Shown here piece after piece: positions 1-7,437 of a stretch of DNA of 13,495 bases (its first letter is position 1; each line of letters begins with the position of its first letter). The notes beneath the pieces were generated by a model. It was not told where the DNA came from and did no database searches. It saw only the letters and a program-made list of their open reading frames with translations. The stretch comes from Clostridia bacterium (GTDB lineage Bacteria > Bacillota > Clostridia > Lachnospirales > Anaerotignaceae). The DNA is taken from the NCBI GenBank assembly GCA_900757025.1, contig CAAEMG010000002.1, forward strand, positions 1-13,495, in the 5' to 3' direction. The position numbers were made by a program, and so were the translations under genes.

Positions 1-333
1 ATTTTGTTTTATGTTTACCACCATTGAACGGCCTTCATCTGTATAATACCAGCTTTCGGCTATCGATGCCTGTGGCTTTCCCGTCTGGTCTAAATCCACA
101 AGAGGTCTGTAAAGTATTCTCAAAATTTTGTCTACAGACTCATCTTCGTTTAAAAGAGGATTAAGTGTTGAAGCAGGACGCATTGCCAAAACAATATCTT
201 TGTTATTATTTTTGTTTTCGTTTACCTGCTCGCCGGCTGTTGCCGTAATAACCGAATCTTCTTTATTATCACTTGAGGCACAGGCAGAAAACACCATTGA
301 TGCCGCAAGCATAAGCATTAAAATACGCTTCAT
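1..333 (-). CDS. Peptide/nickel-type ABC transporter substrate-binding lipoprotein, family 5 (3' end outside window)
   Basis: The reading frame starts at an ATG at 333 and stays open to the window edge, giving the first 111 residues. It begins MKRILMLMLAASMVFSACAS, a short basic start, a hydrophobic core and a Cys at residue 18 preceded by FSA, so it is a lipoprotein signal peptide. An Asn/Glu/Lys-rich linker follows. Residues from about 47 (IVLAMRPASTLNPLL, then ILRILYRPLVDLDQTGKPQ and IAESWYYTDEGRSMVV) have the order and wording of the N-terminal lobe of family-5 solute-binding proteins (OppA/DppA/NikA type), which capture peptides or similar ligands outside the membrane. The Shine-Dalgarno AAGGAG overlaps the stop codon of the transglycosylase upstream (9 bases between genes), so it is the fourth gene of the polA operon in this window. 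The ligand cannot be told, and no permease is visible because the gene runs off the edge. Confidence 0.85.
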   Translation of the reverse strand, partial: MKRILMLMLAASMVFSACASSDNKEDSVITATAGEQVNENKNNNKDIVLAMRPASTLNPLLNEDESVDKILRILYRPLVDLDQTGKPQASIAESWYYTDEGRSMVVNIKQN

Positions 334-342
334 TTTTTCTCC

Positions 343-900
343 TTACTTGTATAAAAAATTATATATTTTCAAATATTGATTTACCTTTTCAACATAGTTT
401 TTTGTTTCCTTAAAAGGTATATTTTCTTTATTCAGTTCGTCAGAGCCGTCTGGGTTTTGGCTTATCCAGTCGGAAACATTGCCACTTCCTGCATTATAAG
501 CGGCAATAGCCGTATCAACATCTCTATACTGTTTTATAAGCCTGTTAAGATACCAACAGCCTATTTCTATATTTGTTTCCGGTTCATAAAGCATATCCGC
601 ATTAAAATCGCTTTTTCCAAGCATTTCCGCCGCCCATTCGCCTGTTATGTCTGTTATCTGCATAAGCCCTTTGGCATTTTTTCCCGAACAGGCATTGCTG
701 TTAAAATTGCTTTCCGCTTTTATAACCGCATAAACAAAATTGTTGTTAAGGCAATAATATTTAGAATATTGTTCAACATACTGGCTGTATTTCTGCGGGA
801 AAAGCACATTATAAAGAACATATTTTGTTCCCTGTACAAACGCTGCCAGAATCAAAAAAACAACTATGACAGTTTTTATTTTTTTTAATATCCAAGTCAT
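343..900 (-). CDS. Membrane-anchored lytic transglycosylase (SLT domain)
   Basis: This 185-residue protein cleaves the MurNAc-GlcNAc bond of peptidoglycan outside the membrane. Residues 8-34 form a single N-terminal membrane anchor after a basic start. The rest is one SLT (Slt70-like, family 1) domain: catalytic Glu63 in IKAESNFN, the GLMQI signature at 78-82, the TNIEIGCWYLN stretch at about 109-119 and AYNAG at 134-138. There is no LysM or other wall-binding domain, so it is a minimal enzyme of the kind usual in Clostridia. Its ATG overlaps the coaE stop in an ATGA arrangement (4 bases), which implies translational coupling. What is inferred: housekeeping wall turnover. The link with polA and coaE is positional and does not define a pathway. 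Confidence 0.9.
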   Translation of the reverse strand: MTWILKKIKTVIVVFLILAAFVQGTKYVLYNVLFPQKYSQYVEQYSKYYCLNNNFVYAVIKAESNFNSNACSGKNAKGLMQITDITGEWAAEMLGKSDFNADMLYEPETNIEIGCWYLNRLIKQYRDVDTAIAAYNAGSGNVSDWISQNPDGSDELNKENIPFKETKNYVEKVNQYLKIYNFLYK

Positions 901-1502
901 TTTTGTTCTCCCAAAGCCTTATTTAAAGCCTTTAGTGCCTGAGATTCAACATAAGCCGCATCTTTGCTGTTATCAAGCACAACATCTGCTTTTTCTTCAT
1001 ATTCAGACCATTTTTTCTGCTTTGAAATTCTGTCTTTTGCCTGCTCAAGCGTTATTCCGTCACGGCTCATTATTCTTTCTTCTCTTATTTTTTCGTCTGT
1101 ATAAACAGCCCAAACCGTATCGCAAAGAGAGGCAAAATTTCCTTCAAGAAGAAGCGGTGCATCTAAAACAGCGGCTTTAAAACCCAATTTTTCGGCATCG
1201 GCTATTTCTTTTTTCATTTCCTCAAATATATATTTATGGGTACATTTATTCAAAAATTCCAGCTTTTCGCCGCCTTGGGAAAAAACCAGCGTTCCAAGTT
1301 TTCGGCGTACTACTTCTCCGTCGTCGCCCAAAATTTCTTTTCCGAAATATTCAACAAGCTCCGCATATGCCGGCTTTCCTTTTAATATAATATCATGGGC
1401 TATTTTGTCTGCATCTACAATATATGCTCCGTTATTTTTCAAAAATGCACTTACAACGCCCTTTCCGCTGCCTGTTCCGCCTGTAAGCCCTATAATTTTC
1501 AT
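897..1502 (-). CDS. coaE: Dephospho-CoA kinase
   Basis: CoaE phosphorylates the 3'-hydroxyl of dephospho-CoA with ATP, the last step of coenzyme A synthesis, in the cytoplasm. The 201-residue protein shows the P-loop GLTGGTGSGKG at 5-15, the DAD motif at 30-32, DAPLLLE at 114-120 (substrate-binding region) and a basic lid segment around RDGITLEQAKDRISKQ. Length is normal for the family. I chose the ATG at 1502. It is preceded by AAGGTGA at a proper distance and starts directly with the MKIIGLTGG expected of the family. An in-frame ATG at 1526 would add eight residues and overlap polA. The gene lies 10 bases after polA and overlaps the transglycosylase gene downstream. The polA-coaE pairing is common in Firmicutes. 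Confidence 0.95.
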   Translation of the reverse strand: MKIIGLTGGTGSGKGVVSAFLKNNGAYIVDADKIAHDIILKGKPAYAELVEYFGKEILGDDGEVVRRKLGTLVFSQGGEKLEFLNKCTHKYIFEEMKKEIADAEKLGFKAAVLDAPLLLEGNFASLCDTVWAVYTDEKIREERIMSRDGITLEQAKDRISKQKKWSEYEEKADVVLDNSKDAAYVESQALKALNKALGEQK

Positions 1503-1512
1503 TTTATTCACC

Positions 1513-4164
1513 TTACTTTGCCTCATACCAGCTTTTTCCGCTGTGTACGTCTACATCTAAAGGAACATTAAGTGAAACTGCGTGTTCCATGTTATCTTTA
1601 AGAAGTTTTTTAACCTGCTCTTCCTCATCTTTATGTGTTTCTATAAGAAGTTCGTCATGCACCTGCAAAATAAGCCTTGATTTATAGCCGCCTTCTTTAA
1701 GGGCATTGTTTACGTTTATCATGGCTATTTTTATAATGTCTGCCGCACTGCCCTGTATAGGCATATTCATTGCAACTCTTTCGCCGAAGGAACGCATATT
1801 AAAGTTTGAGCTTGTAAGTTCGGGCATAGCTCTTCTTCTGTTAAAAATAGTTGAAACATAGCCGTTTTGTTTTGCATCTTCAACGGCTTTATCAAGATAT
1901 TTTTTTACGTTCGGATATTTTCCGAAATAGTTTTTAATATATTCCTCTGCGGCTTTTTTTGTTATCCCCAAATCTTGAGCAAGGCTGAAAGCACTCATAC
2001 CGTATACAATGCCAAAGTTTATTGCCTTTGCCTGACTTCTCTGTAAAGGCGTAACATCTTCAAAGGGTATGCCCAAAACCCTTGCTGCTGTCTGGCGGTG
2101 TATATCCTGTCCGCTTTTAAAAGCATTTATAAGGTTTTCGTCATCAGCCATGTGTGCCAAAACCCTAAGCTCTATCTGTGAATAGTCCGCATCAACAAAA
2201 ACATAATCCTCCTGAGGTATAAATACTTTTCTCAACTCTCTGCCAAGCTCAAGACGAACAGGTATATTTTGAAGGTTCGGCTCTGTACTGCTTATTCTGC
2301 CCGTTGCCGTAACAGTCTGGTTGAATGTGGAATAAATTCTGTCTGTTTTTTTATCAAGAACAGCCATAAGACCATCGGCATATGTGCTTTTAAGCTTTGC
2401 AAGCTGGCGGTAGAGAAGAATTTTTTCAACAACGGGAGCTTCAAATTTAAGTTTTTCCAAAACCTCCGCATTTGTGGAATAGCCTGTTTTCGTCTTTTTA
2501 CTGCCTTTAAGACCCATTTTTTCAAAAAGAATAACTCCAAGCTGTTTTGGAGAATTTATATTAAATTCTTCTCCTGCCTCGGCGTATATTTCGCCTGTTA
2601 TTTTTTCTATTTCTCCTTCCAGTTCTTTTCCGAAACTTTCAAGATGTTTTCTGTCAACCTTTATGCCTGCGTTTTCCATATCGTCAAGCACAAACATAAG
2701 AGGCATTTCTATATTATATAAAAGCTCATGCTGTCCGTTTAATTCTATTTTTTCTTCTATAACAGGGCGTGCATTAAATATAATTTCCGCCTGTTTTCCG
2801 AAAAACTCAGACATTTCACTCTCTGAAAGAGAAGAATAAGGCTTTTTGCTTTTTCCCTTGCCCAAAACTTCCTCTTCGCTCGGCACATTTTCGCCCAAAA
2901 ATTCGGAAGAAATATCATCAAAATTATAAGTATCCTTTGTTGGGTTAAGCACATAACAGCCAAGAGCCAAATCAAGAATATCTCCGGATATTTTTATGCT
3001 GTTTCTTTCAAGTATTTTAAGCTCTCTTTTTATGTCCGAACCCACCTTTGAAATTTCGCCGTTTTCAAAAATTCTCTTTAAAGCAGACATAACTGTGCTT
3101 TCGTCATTTTTTATTACAACGGCTTCAAGGCTTGGGCTGTATAATGCAGCTGCAAAAAAGCCATCTTCTTCAAAAAGGCAGAATGAAAAAGTTTTGTCAT
3201 TTTCTATTTTTTCAACTGTTTCTGCCATATCAAATTTTGAAGAAATAAGCCTGTAATTTTTCTTCTTTTCTTCTGTCTTTTTTTCATCTGAGCCTTCAAC
3301 AGTAAAACGGTTTATAATTGTTCTAAGCTCAAGATTTTTCAAAATATCGTAAGCCTGCTGTGTTATTGTTGAGCCTATTGTTCCCATGTTTTCCACATCA
3401 AGCTCAACAGGGGCATTTCTTTCTATCTCCACCAAAAAACGACTCATTCTTGCCTGCTCGGTAAATTCAATAAGATTTTTTGATGCTCTCGGCGGTTTAA
3501 CGTCTTGGGCATGGGCAATGGCGTTTTCAACCGTTTTATATTCCTGTATTATTTTTACTGCTGTTTTTTCGCCAATAGATGGCACACCCGGTATATTGTC
3601 ACTTGCATCTCCCATAAGAGCCTTAACTTCAATAAATTCCGTAGGTGTAACGCCGTATTTTTCAACTACATCTGTCGCAAAATAATCTTCTGTTTCGGTT
3701 TTTCCGCCCTTTGTTTTCGGTATTCTTATTTTAAGTGTGTCGCTTGCAAGCTGAAGAAGGTCACGGTCGCCGGAAACAACAACTGTTTCATACCCTGCCT
3801 CTTCGGCTTTTTTGGAAAGAGTGCCCAAAAGGTCATCTGCCTCAAAACCTTCAAGACCATACTGTTTTATTCCCATAGCCTCCAAAAGCTCTTTTATTAT
3901 CGGCATCTGGCTTCTAAGCTCTTCTGCCATGCCCTTTCTCGTGCCTTTATATGCCTCATATTTTATATGTCTGAAAGTTGGGGCTTTAAGGTCGAAAGCA
4001 ACGCCTATATGGTCGGGCTTTTCTTCGTCAACAAGTTTAAAAAGTATATTAAAAAATCCGTAAACGGCATTTGTATATTCCCCGTGGGAATTGGTAAGCA
4101 AAGGAACGCCGAAAAACGCCCTGTTTGCTATGCTGTTTCCGTCTATAAGCATTATTTTTTCCAT
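1513..4164 (-). CDS. polA: DNA polymerase I
   Basis: The 883-residue enzyme fills gaps and removes RNA primers in replication and repair. The 5' nuclease domain (about 1-290) has its acidic metal ligands: LIDGNS with Asp8, EADD at 108-111, SGDRD at 131-135 and GDASDN at 185-190, followed by the helix-hairpin-helix IPGVPSIGEK. The middle domain (about 300-480) keeps the fold of a 3'-5' exonuclease. Where a DxE triad would stand it reads FCLFEEDG, so proofreading is probably lost, as in many Firmicutes. The C-terminal polymerase domain is complete: motif A DADYSQIELR (Asp658), motif B RSQAKAINFGIVYG (Phe717) and motif C QVHDELLIE (Asp837). The start at 4164 has AAAGGAG ten bases upstream; a second in-frame ATG four codons later lies too far from it. 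First gene of its operon. Confidence 0.97.
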   Translation of the reverse strand: MEKIMLIDGNSIANRAFFGVPLLTNSHGEYTNAVYGFFNILFKLVDEEKPDHIGVAFDLKAPTFRHIKYEAYKGTRKGMAEELRSQMPIIKELLEAMGIKQYGLEGFEADDLLGTLSKKAEEAGYETVVVSGDRDLLQLASDTLKIRIPKTKGGKTETEDYFATDVVEKYGVTPTEFIEVKALMGDASDNIPGVPSIGEKTAVKIIQEYKTVENAIAHAQDVKPPRASKNLIEFTEQARMSRFLVEIERNAPVELDVENMGTIGSTITQQAYDILKNLELRTIINRFTVEGSDEKKTEEKKKNYRLISSKFDMAETVEKIENDKTFSFCLFEEDGFFAAALYSPSLEAVVIKNDESTVMSALKRIFENGEISKVGSDIKRELKILERNSIKISGDILDLALGCYVLNPTKDTYNFDDISSEFLGENVPSEEEVLGKGKSKKPYSSLSESEMSEFFGKQAEIIFNARPVIEEKIELNGQHELLYNIEMPLMFVLDDMENAGIKVDRKHLESFGKELEGEIEKITGEIYAEAGEEFNINSPKQLGVILFEKMGLKGSKKTKTGYSTNAEVLEKLKFEAPVVEKILLYRQLAKLKSTYADGLMAVLDKKTDRIYSTFNQTVTATGRISSTEPNLQNIPVRLELGRELRKVFIPQEDYVFVDADYSQIELRVLAHMADDENLINAFKSGQDIHRQTAARVLGIPFEDVTPLQRSQAKAINFGIVYGMSAFSLAQDLGITKKAAEEYIKNYFGKYPNVKKYLDKAVEDAKQNGYVSTIFNRRRAMPELTSSNFNMRSFGERVAMNMPIQGSAADIIKIAMINVNNALKEGGYKSRLILQVHDELLIETHKDEEEQVKKLLKDNMEHAVSLNVPLDVDVHSGKSWYEAK

Positions 4165-4224
4165 AGGAATATTTCTCCTTTAAATATAAGCATAAATTAT
4201 AAAAGTACGGCTGTAAACATAACC

Positions 4225-4240
4225 ATACTTACGCAAGTAT
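4225..4240. promoter_or_regulatory. Palindrome at the polA transcription start (possible operator)
   Basis: ATACTTACGCAAGTAT is an inverted repeat with two perfect 6-base arms and a 4-base centre. It directly abuts the polA -10 box, so the predicted start point (about 4234) falls inside it. The position suits a repressor site better than an RNA hairpin, because transcription would begin in its middle. I do not recognise the motif; it does not match the clostridial or Bacillus LexA box. Confidence 0.35.
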
Positions 4241-4269
4241 ATTATACACTATTTTAGACATTAGGGAAA
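4241..4269 (-). promoter_or_regulatory. Candidate polA operon promoter
   Basis: On the minus strand a perfect TATAAT lies at 4246-4241. Seventeen bases upstream stands only TTTCCC (4269-4264), a poor -35. It is the best promoter ahead of polA and leaves an untranslated leader of about 70 bases. It interleaves with the promoter for the divergent lipoprotein gene, whose -35 lies in its spacer. Confidence 0.5.
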
Positions 4270-4282
4270 AAAATTTTATAAT
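4255..4282 (+). promoter_or_regulatory. Promoter of the NMT1-type lipoprotein gene
   Basis: TAGACA (4255-4260), a 16-base spacer and a perfect TATAAT (4277-4282) make a good sigma-A promoter. Transcription would start near 4289. The leader of about 70 bases contains an imperfect dyad at 4286-4305 (TTGTT and AACAA arms around CTGTACAG) but is too short for a known thiamine or similar riboswitch. Confidence 0.6.
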
Positions 4283-4357
4283 AAATTGTTCTGTACAGGC
4301 AACAAAACATACGCTTAAAGCATATATCATTATCAACAAAATTTTTTCGGAGAAAAT

Positions 4358-5374
4358 ATGAAATCAAAATTTAAAATCATTCTTCCACTTATTCTTTCCA
4401 TTACAGCAATGGGCTGTACCCTAAGAGCACCTCATAATGCCATAAAAGAAGAAGAAAAAATACCCATAACACTTAACGAAGTTGTTCATTCCGTTTTTTA
4501 CGCACCACAGTATGTTGCCCTTGAAAAAGGCTTTTTTGAAGACGAAGGACTTGAAATAACTCTTGATGTGGGTCAGGGAGCAGATAAATCAATGACTGCC
4601 CTTGTTTCGGGAAATGCCGACATTGCCCTTTTGGGAACGGAGGCAGGAATATATATTTATAACGAAGGGAAAGAGGATTACTGTAAAGCCTTTGCACAGC
4701 TCACCCAGCGTGCAGGAAACTTTCTTGTTTCAAGAGAAAACAAAACCGATTTTTCATGGGAAAACTTAAAAGGAAAATCCGTTATAGGCGGAAGAACAGG
4801 CGGTATGCCCGAAATGGTTCTGGAATATGTTCTTAAACAAAAAGGCCTTGAAAAAGGAACAGATGTTGACGTTATAAACAATATTTCTTTTGAAACAACA
4901 TCGGGAGCATTTACGGCAGGAACAGGTGACTACACAGTTGAATTTGAACCTTCCGCATCGGCTCTTGAAAAAGCCGGAAAAGGCTTTGTTGTGGCATCTT
5001 TGGGAAAAGAAAGCGGATATGTTCCCTACACCGTTTATATGGCACAAAAAAGCTATATTGAAAAAAATCCGGAAATAATACAAAAATTCACAAATGCCGT
5101 TTACAAAGGTCAGCAATGGGTTGATAACCATTCAAGCGAAGAAATTGCCCAGGTTATAATGCCCCACTTTACGGAAAGTGACCAAAAAACAGTAGCAAAA
5201 ATAATTGACCGTTATAAACAACAGGATACATGGAAAACAGACCCTGTTTTTGACGAAAACGGTTTTGCTCTTATACAGGATATTATGGAGGAAGGCGAAG
5301 TTCTTACCGAAAGAGTTCCCTTTGAAGAAATGGTAGACAACAGCTTTGCGGAAAAAGCCGTTAAAAATAAATAA
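4358..5374 (+). CDS. ABC transporter substrate-binding lipoprotein, NMT1/ThiY/SsuA-like
   Basis: This 338-residue protein starts with a basic, hydrophobic signal ending in TAMGC, with the lipidated Cys at residue 20, so it should be anchored on the outer face of the membrane. The mature part (from about 36) is a type-2 periplasmic-binding fold of the NMT1/THI5-like family. Visible features are NEVVHSVFYAPQYVALEKGFFEDEGL, then the MTALVSGNADIALLGTEAG stretch, then the second-lobe GKSVIGGRTGGMPEMVLEYVL segment. Relatives bind sulfonates, nitrate, thiamine precursors or riboflavin, and the sequence alone does not tell which. The ATG has CGGAG 7-8 bases upstream. It has its own promoter and terminator and is a single-gene unit: neither permease nor ATPase lies beside it, so it must share a transporter encoded elsewhere or be an orphan. 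Confidence 0.85.
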   Translation: MKSKFKIILPLILSITAMGCTLRAPHNAIKEEEKIPITLNEVVHSVFYAPQYVALEKGFFEDEGLEITLDVGQGADKSMTALVSGNADIALLGTEAGIYIYNEGKEDYCKAFAQLTQRAGNFLVSRENKTDFSWENLKGKSVIGGRTGGMPEMVLEYVLKQKGLEKGTDVDVINNISFETTSGAFTAGTGDYTVEFEPSASALEKAGKGFVVASLGKESGYVPYTVYMAQKSYIEKNPEIIQKFTNAVYKGQQWVDNHSSEEIAQVIMPHFTESDQKTVAKIIDRYKQQDTWKTDPVFDENGFALIQDIMEEGEVLTERVPFEEMVDNSFAEKAVKNK

Positions 5375-5383
5375 TTATATTTA

Positions 5384-5429
5384 TTGCCGATGTAAAACAA
5401 AAGCTGTTTGCATCGGCAAATTATTTTTA
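5384..5429 (+). terminator. Intrinsic terminator after the NMT1-type lipoprotein gene
   Basis: TTGCCGATG (5384-5392) pairs perfectly with CATCGGCAA (5411-5419), an inner AAACA/TGTTT pairing lengthens the stem, and ATTATTTTT follows. It begins ten bases after the stop codon. Confidence 0.85.
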
Positions 5430-5459
5430 CCTTTATGCACTTATATATTTTCTCACCTA

Positions 5460-5488
5460 TTGCAACAATAAAAAAATAAGTATAAAAT
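5460..5488 (+). promoter_or_regulatory. Candidate pepF promoter
   Basis: TTGCAA (5460-5465), 17 bases, TAAAAT (5483-5488). The region is very AT-rich and other -10-like hexamers exist further down, so this is the best fit but not the only one. Confidence 0.4.
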
Positions 5489-5565
5489 TAAAAAGTATTA
5501 TATTTAACTATTCTGTAAAAAATTTCGTATATATAAGCAGAATATGTATACAAGGAGGATTAAAA

Positions 5566-7368
5566 ATGCCCGAAGCAAAACCAATTTTAAAAAGAAACGA
5601 AATAGACGATAAATACAAATGGAAACTTGAGCATATGTTTGCAACAGATGATGAATGGGAAAAAACATATGATGAAATGAGCAAAAAAATAGACACTATA
5701 TCAAAATATGAAGGTACGCTTGCCCTTTCTGCAAAAAATCTTTTAAACTGCCTTAAAGAAAACGATGAAATATGCCTTGTGCTTGACCGTATGTATGTTT
5801 ACTCAAATATGCGTCTTCATCAGGACAGCACAAATGCTTTCTATCAGTCCCAGAGCAATCGTGCCGAAATGCTTGTTGTAAACTATATGGGAAAAACAGC
5901 CTTTATAACTCCCGAAATTGTTTCAATACCGGAAGAAACACTTAAAAAATTTATGGCTGAAGAAGACGGACTTAAAATTTACGACCATTTTCTTGACAAC
6001 ATTTCACGCAAACATGCCCATGTTCTTTCTCCTAAAGAAGAAGCACTTCTGGCAAAAACAGGAGAAATTTCAAACACTGCGGAAGATATTTTTGCAATGA
6101 TAAACGATGCCGACATTAAATTTCCGGAAATCGAAAACGAAAATGGAGAAAAAGTTCCTCTTACAAAAGGCAGATACACTTCATTTATGGAAAGTGAAAA
6201 CAGAAATGTACGCAAAAATGCCTTCGAGGCTCTTTATGACACATATTTAAAACAGAAAAACACACTTGCCACAACATATTATTCTTCCGTTAAAAAAGAT
6301 GTATTTTTTGCAAAGGCAAGAAACTACAATTCTTCGCTTGAGACGGCTCTTGATGACGACAAAATTCCCGTTTCCGTTTACGACACCCTCGTTGAGTCCG
6401 TTCACAAATATCTTCCTCTTATGCACCGTTATGTAGACATAAGAAAGAAAATTCTCGGTGTTGACGAACTTCATATGTATGATTTATATGCTCCTCTTGT
6501 TGAAAACGCCGACATAAAAATAAACTACGAAGATGCAAAAAAGAAAGTGCTTGAAGGTCTTGCGCCAATGGGCGAGGAATATATTTCTGCCCTTAAAAAA
6601 GGCTTTGACGGCGGCTGGATTGACGTTTACGAAAACGAAGGCAAGCGTGGCGGAGCATATTCCTGGGGTGCATATCCCGGACACCCATATGTGCTTTTAA
6701 ATCAGGCAGACAACATTAATTCAATGTTCACAATAGCACACGAAATGGGTCACGCCCTCCACAGCTACTACACATGGCAGAAAATGCCTTATGTATATGC
6801 GGGACATAAAATATTTGTTGCCGAGGTTGCCTCAACTTGCAACGAAGCCCTTCTTATGGAATATATGCTTAAAACAACAACAGACAAAAAAGCAAGAAAG
6901 TATCTTATAAACTATTTCCTTGAACAGTTTAAGGGAACATTCTTCCGTCAGACAATGTTTGCGGAATTTGAAAAGCTCACACATGAAGCTGTTGAAAACG
7001 GCCAGCCTCTTACCTGCGAAGGAATGTGCAAAATGTATCACGACCTTAACAGAAAATATTTCGGCGACAACATAGTTATAGACGAAAGAATAGACATGGA
7101 ATGGGCAAGAATACCTCATTTCTACAACGCTTTTTACGTATATCAGTATGCAACAGGCTACACAGCGGCAATAGCTCTTTCAAGAGGAATACTTTCTGAA
7201 GGACAGCCTGCCGTTGACCGATACATTGATTTCCTTACAAAAGGCAGCAGCGAATATTCAATAGACCTTCTTAAAGGTGCAGGAGTTGACATGACAAGTG
7301 CAGAGCCTTTTGAAAAAGCAATGGCTGTTTTCAAAGACCTTTTGGACAAAATGGAAGAAGAAATTTAA
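5566..7368 (+). CDS. pepF: Oligoendopeptidase F (M3 family zinc metallopeptidase)
   Basis: This 600-residue cytoplasmic enzyme has no signal peptide and hydrolyses short peptides internally; the length is normal for PepF. The zinc site is intact: HEMGH at 392-396 supplies two His ligands and the catalytic Glu393, and Glu420 in VAEVASTCNE, 24 residues later, is the third ligand expected in M3 peptidases. The YQYATGYTAAIALS stretch near the C-terminus is also typical. The N-terminal half (RNEIDDKYKWKLEHMF and onward) matches the helical cap of the family. AGGAGG stands seven bases before the ATG, a very strong initiation site. The gene stands alone between two terminators. Likely role: recycling of peptides imported or released from protein turnover. 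Confidence 0.96.
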   Translation: MPEAKPILKRNEIDDKYKWKLEHMFATDDEWEKTYDEMSKKIDTISKYEGTLALSAKNLLNCLKENDEICLVLDRMYVYSNMRLHQDSTNAFYQSQSNRAEMLVVNYMGKTAFITPEIVSIPEETLKKFMAEEDGLKIYDHFLDNISRKHAHVLSPKEEALLAKTGEISNTAEDIFAMINDADIKFPEIENENGEKVPLTKGRYTSFMESENRNVRKNAFEALYDTYLKQKNTLATTYYSSVKKDVFFAKARNYNSSLETALDDDKIPVSVYDTLVESVHKYLPLMHRYVDIRKKILGVDELHMYDLYAPLVENADIKINYEDAKKKVLEGLAPMGEEYISALKKGFDGGWIDVYENEGKRGGAYSWGAYPGHPYVLLNQADNINSMFTIAHEMGHALHSYYTWQKMPYVYAGHKIFVAEVASTCNEALLMEYMLKTTTDKKARKYLINYFLEQFKGTFFRQTMFAEFEKLTHEAVENGQPLTCEGMCKMYHDLNRKYFGDNIVIDERIDMEWARIPHFYNAFYVYQYATGYTAAIALSRGILSEGQPAVDRYIDFLTKGSSEYSIDLLKGAGVDMTSAEPFEKAMAVFKDLLDKMEEEI

Positions 7369-7387
7369 AATATTTGATTTATAAAAC

Positions 7388-7430
7388 AAACAGGCTTATC
7401 TTTCAAACCGAATGATAAGCCTGTTTATTT
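7388..7430. terminator. Shared terminator hairpin between pepF and the metal ATPase gene
   Basis: AAACAGGCTTATC (7388-7400) pairs perfectly over 13 bases with GATAAGCCTGTTT (7414-7426), with a 13-base loop. T-rich sequence follows on the plus strand (ATTTATT); on the minus strand the distal part of the stem and what follows read TGTTTGTTTTAT. It lies between two converging genes, 19 bases after pepF, and probably stops both transcripts. Confidence 0.85.
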
Positions 7431-7437
7431 ATTAATA

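Noticed and set aside
376..888. 170-residue open frame on the plus strand opposite the lytic transglycosylase
   Set aside because: It is a mirror of a clear SLT-domain gene, with no family features and no initiation site.
3505..4257. 250-residue open frame on the plus strand opposite polA
   Set aside because: It lies antisense to a fully conserved polA, has Cys/Phe/Tyr-rich composition typical of a mirrored frame, and has no ribosome site.
4289..4357. Riboswitch before the NMT1-type lipoprotein gene
   Set aside because: The leader is about 70 bases and shows no conserved thiamine-type or other core; only a weak dyad is present.
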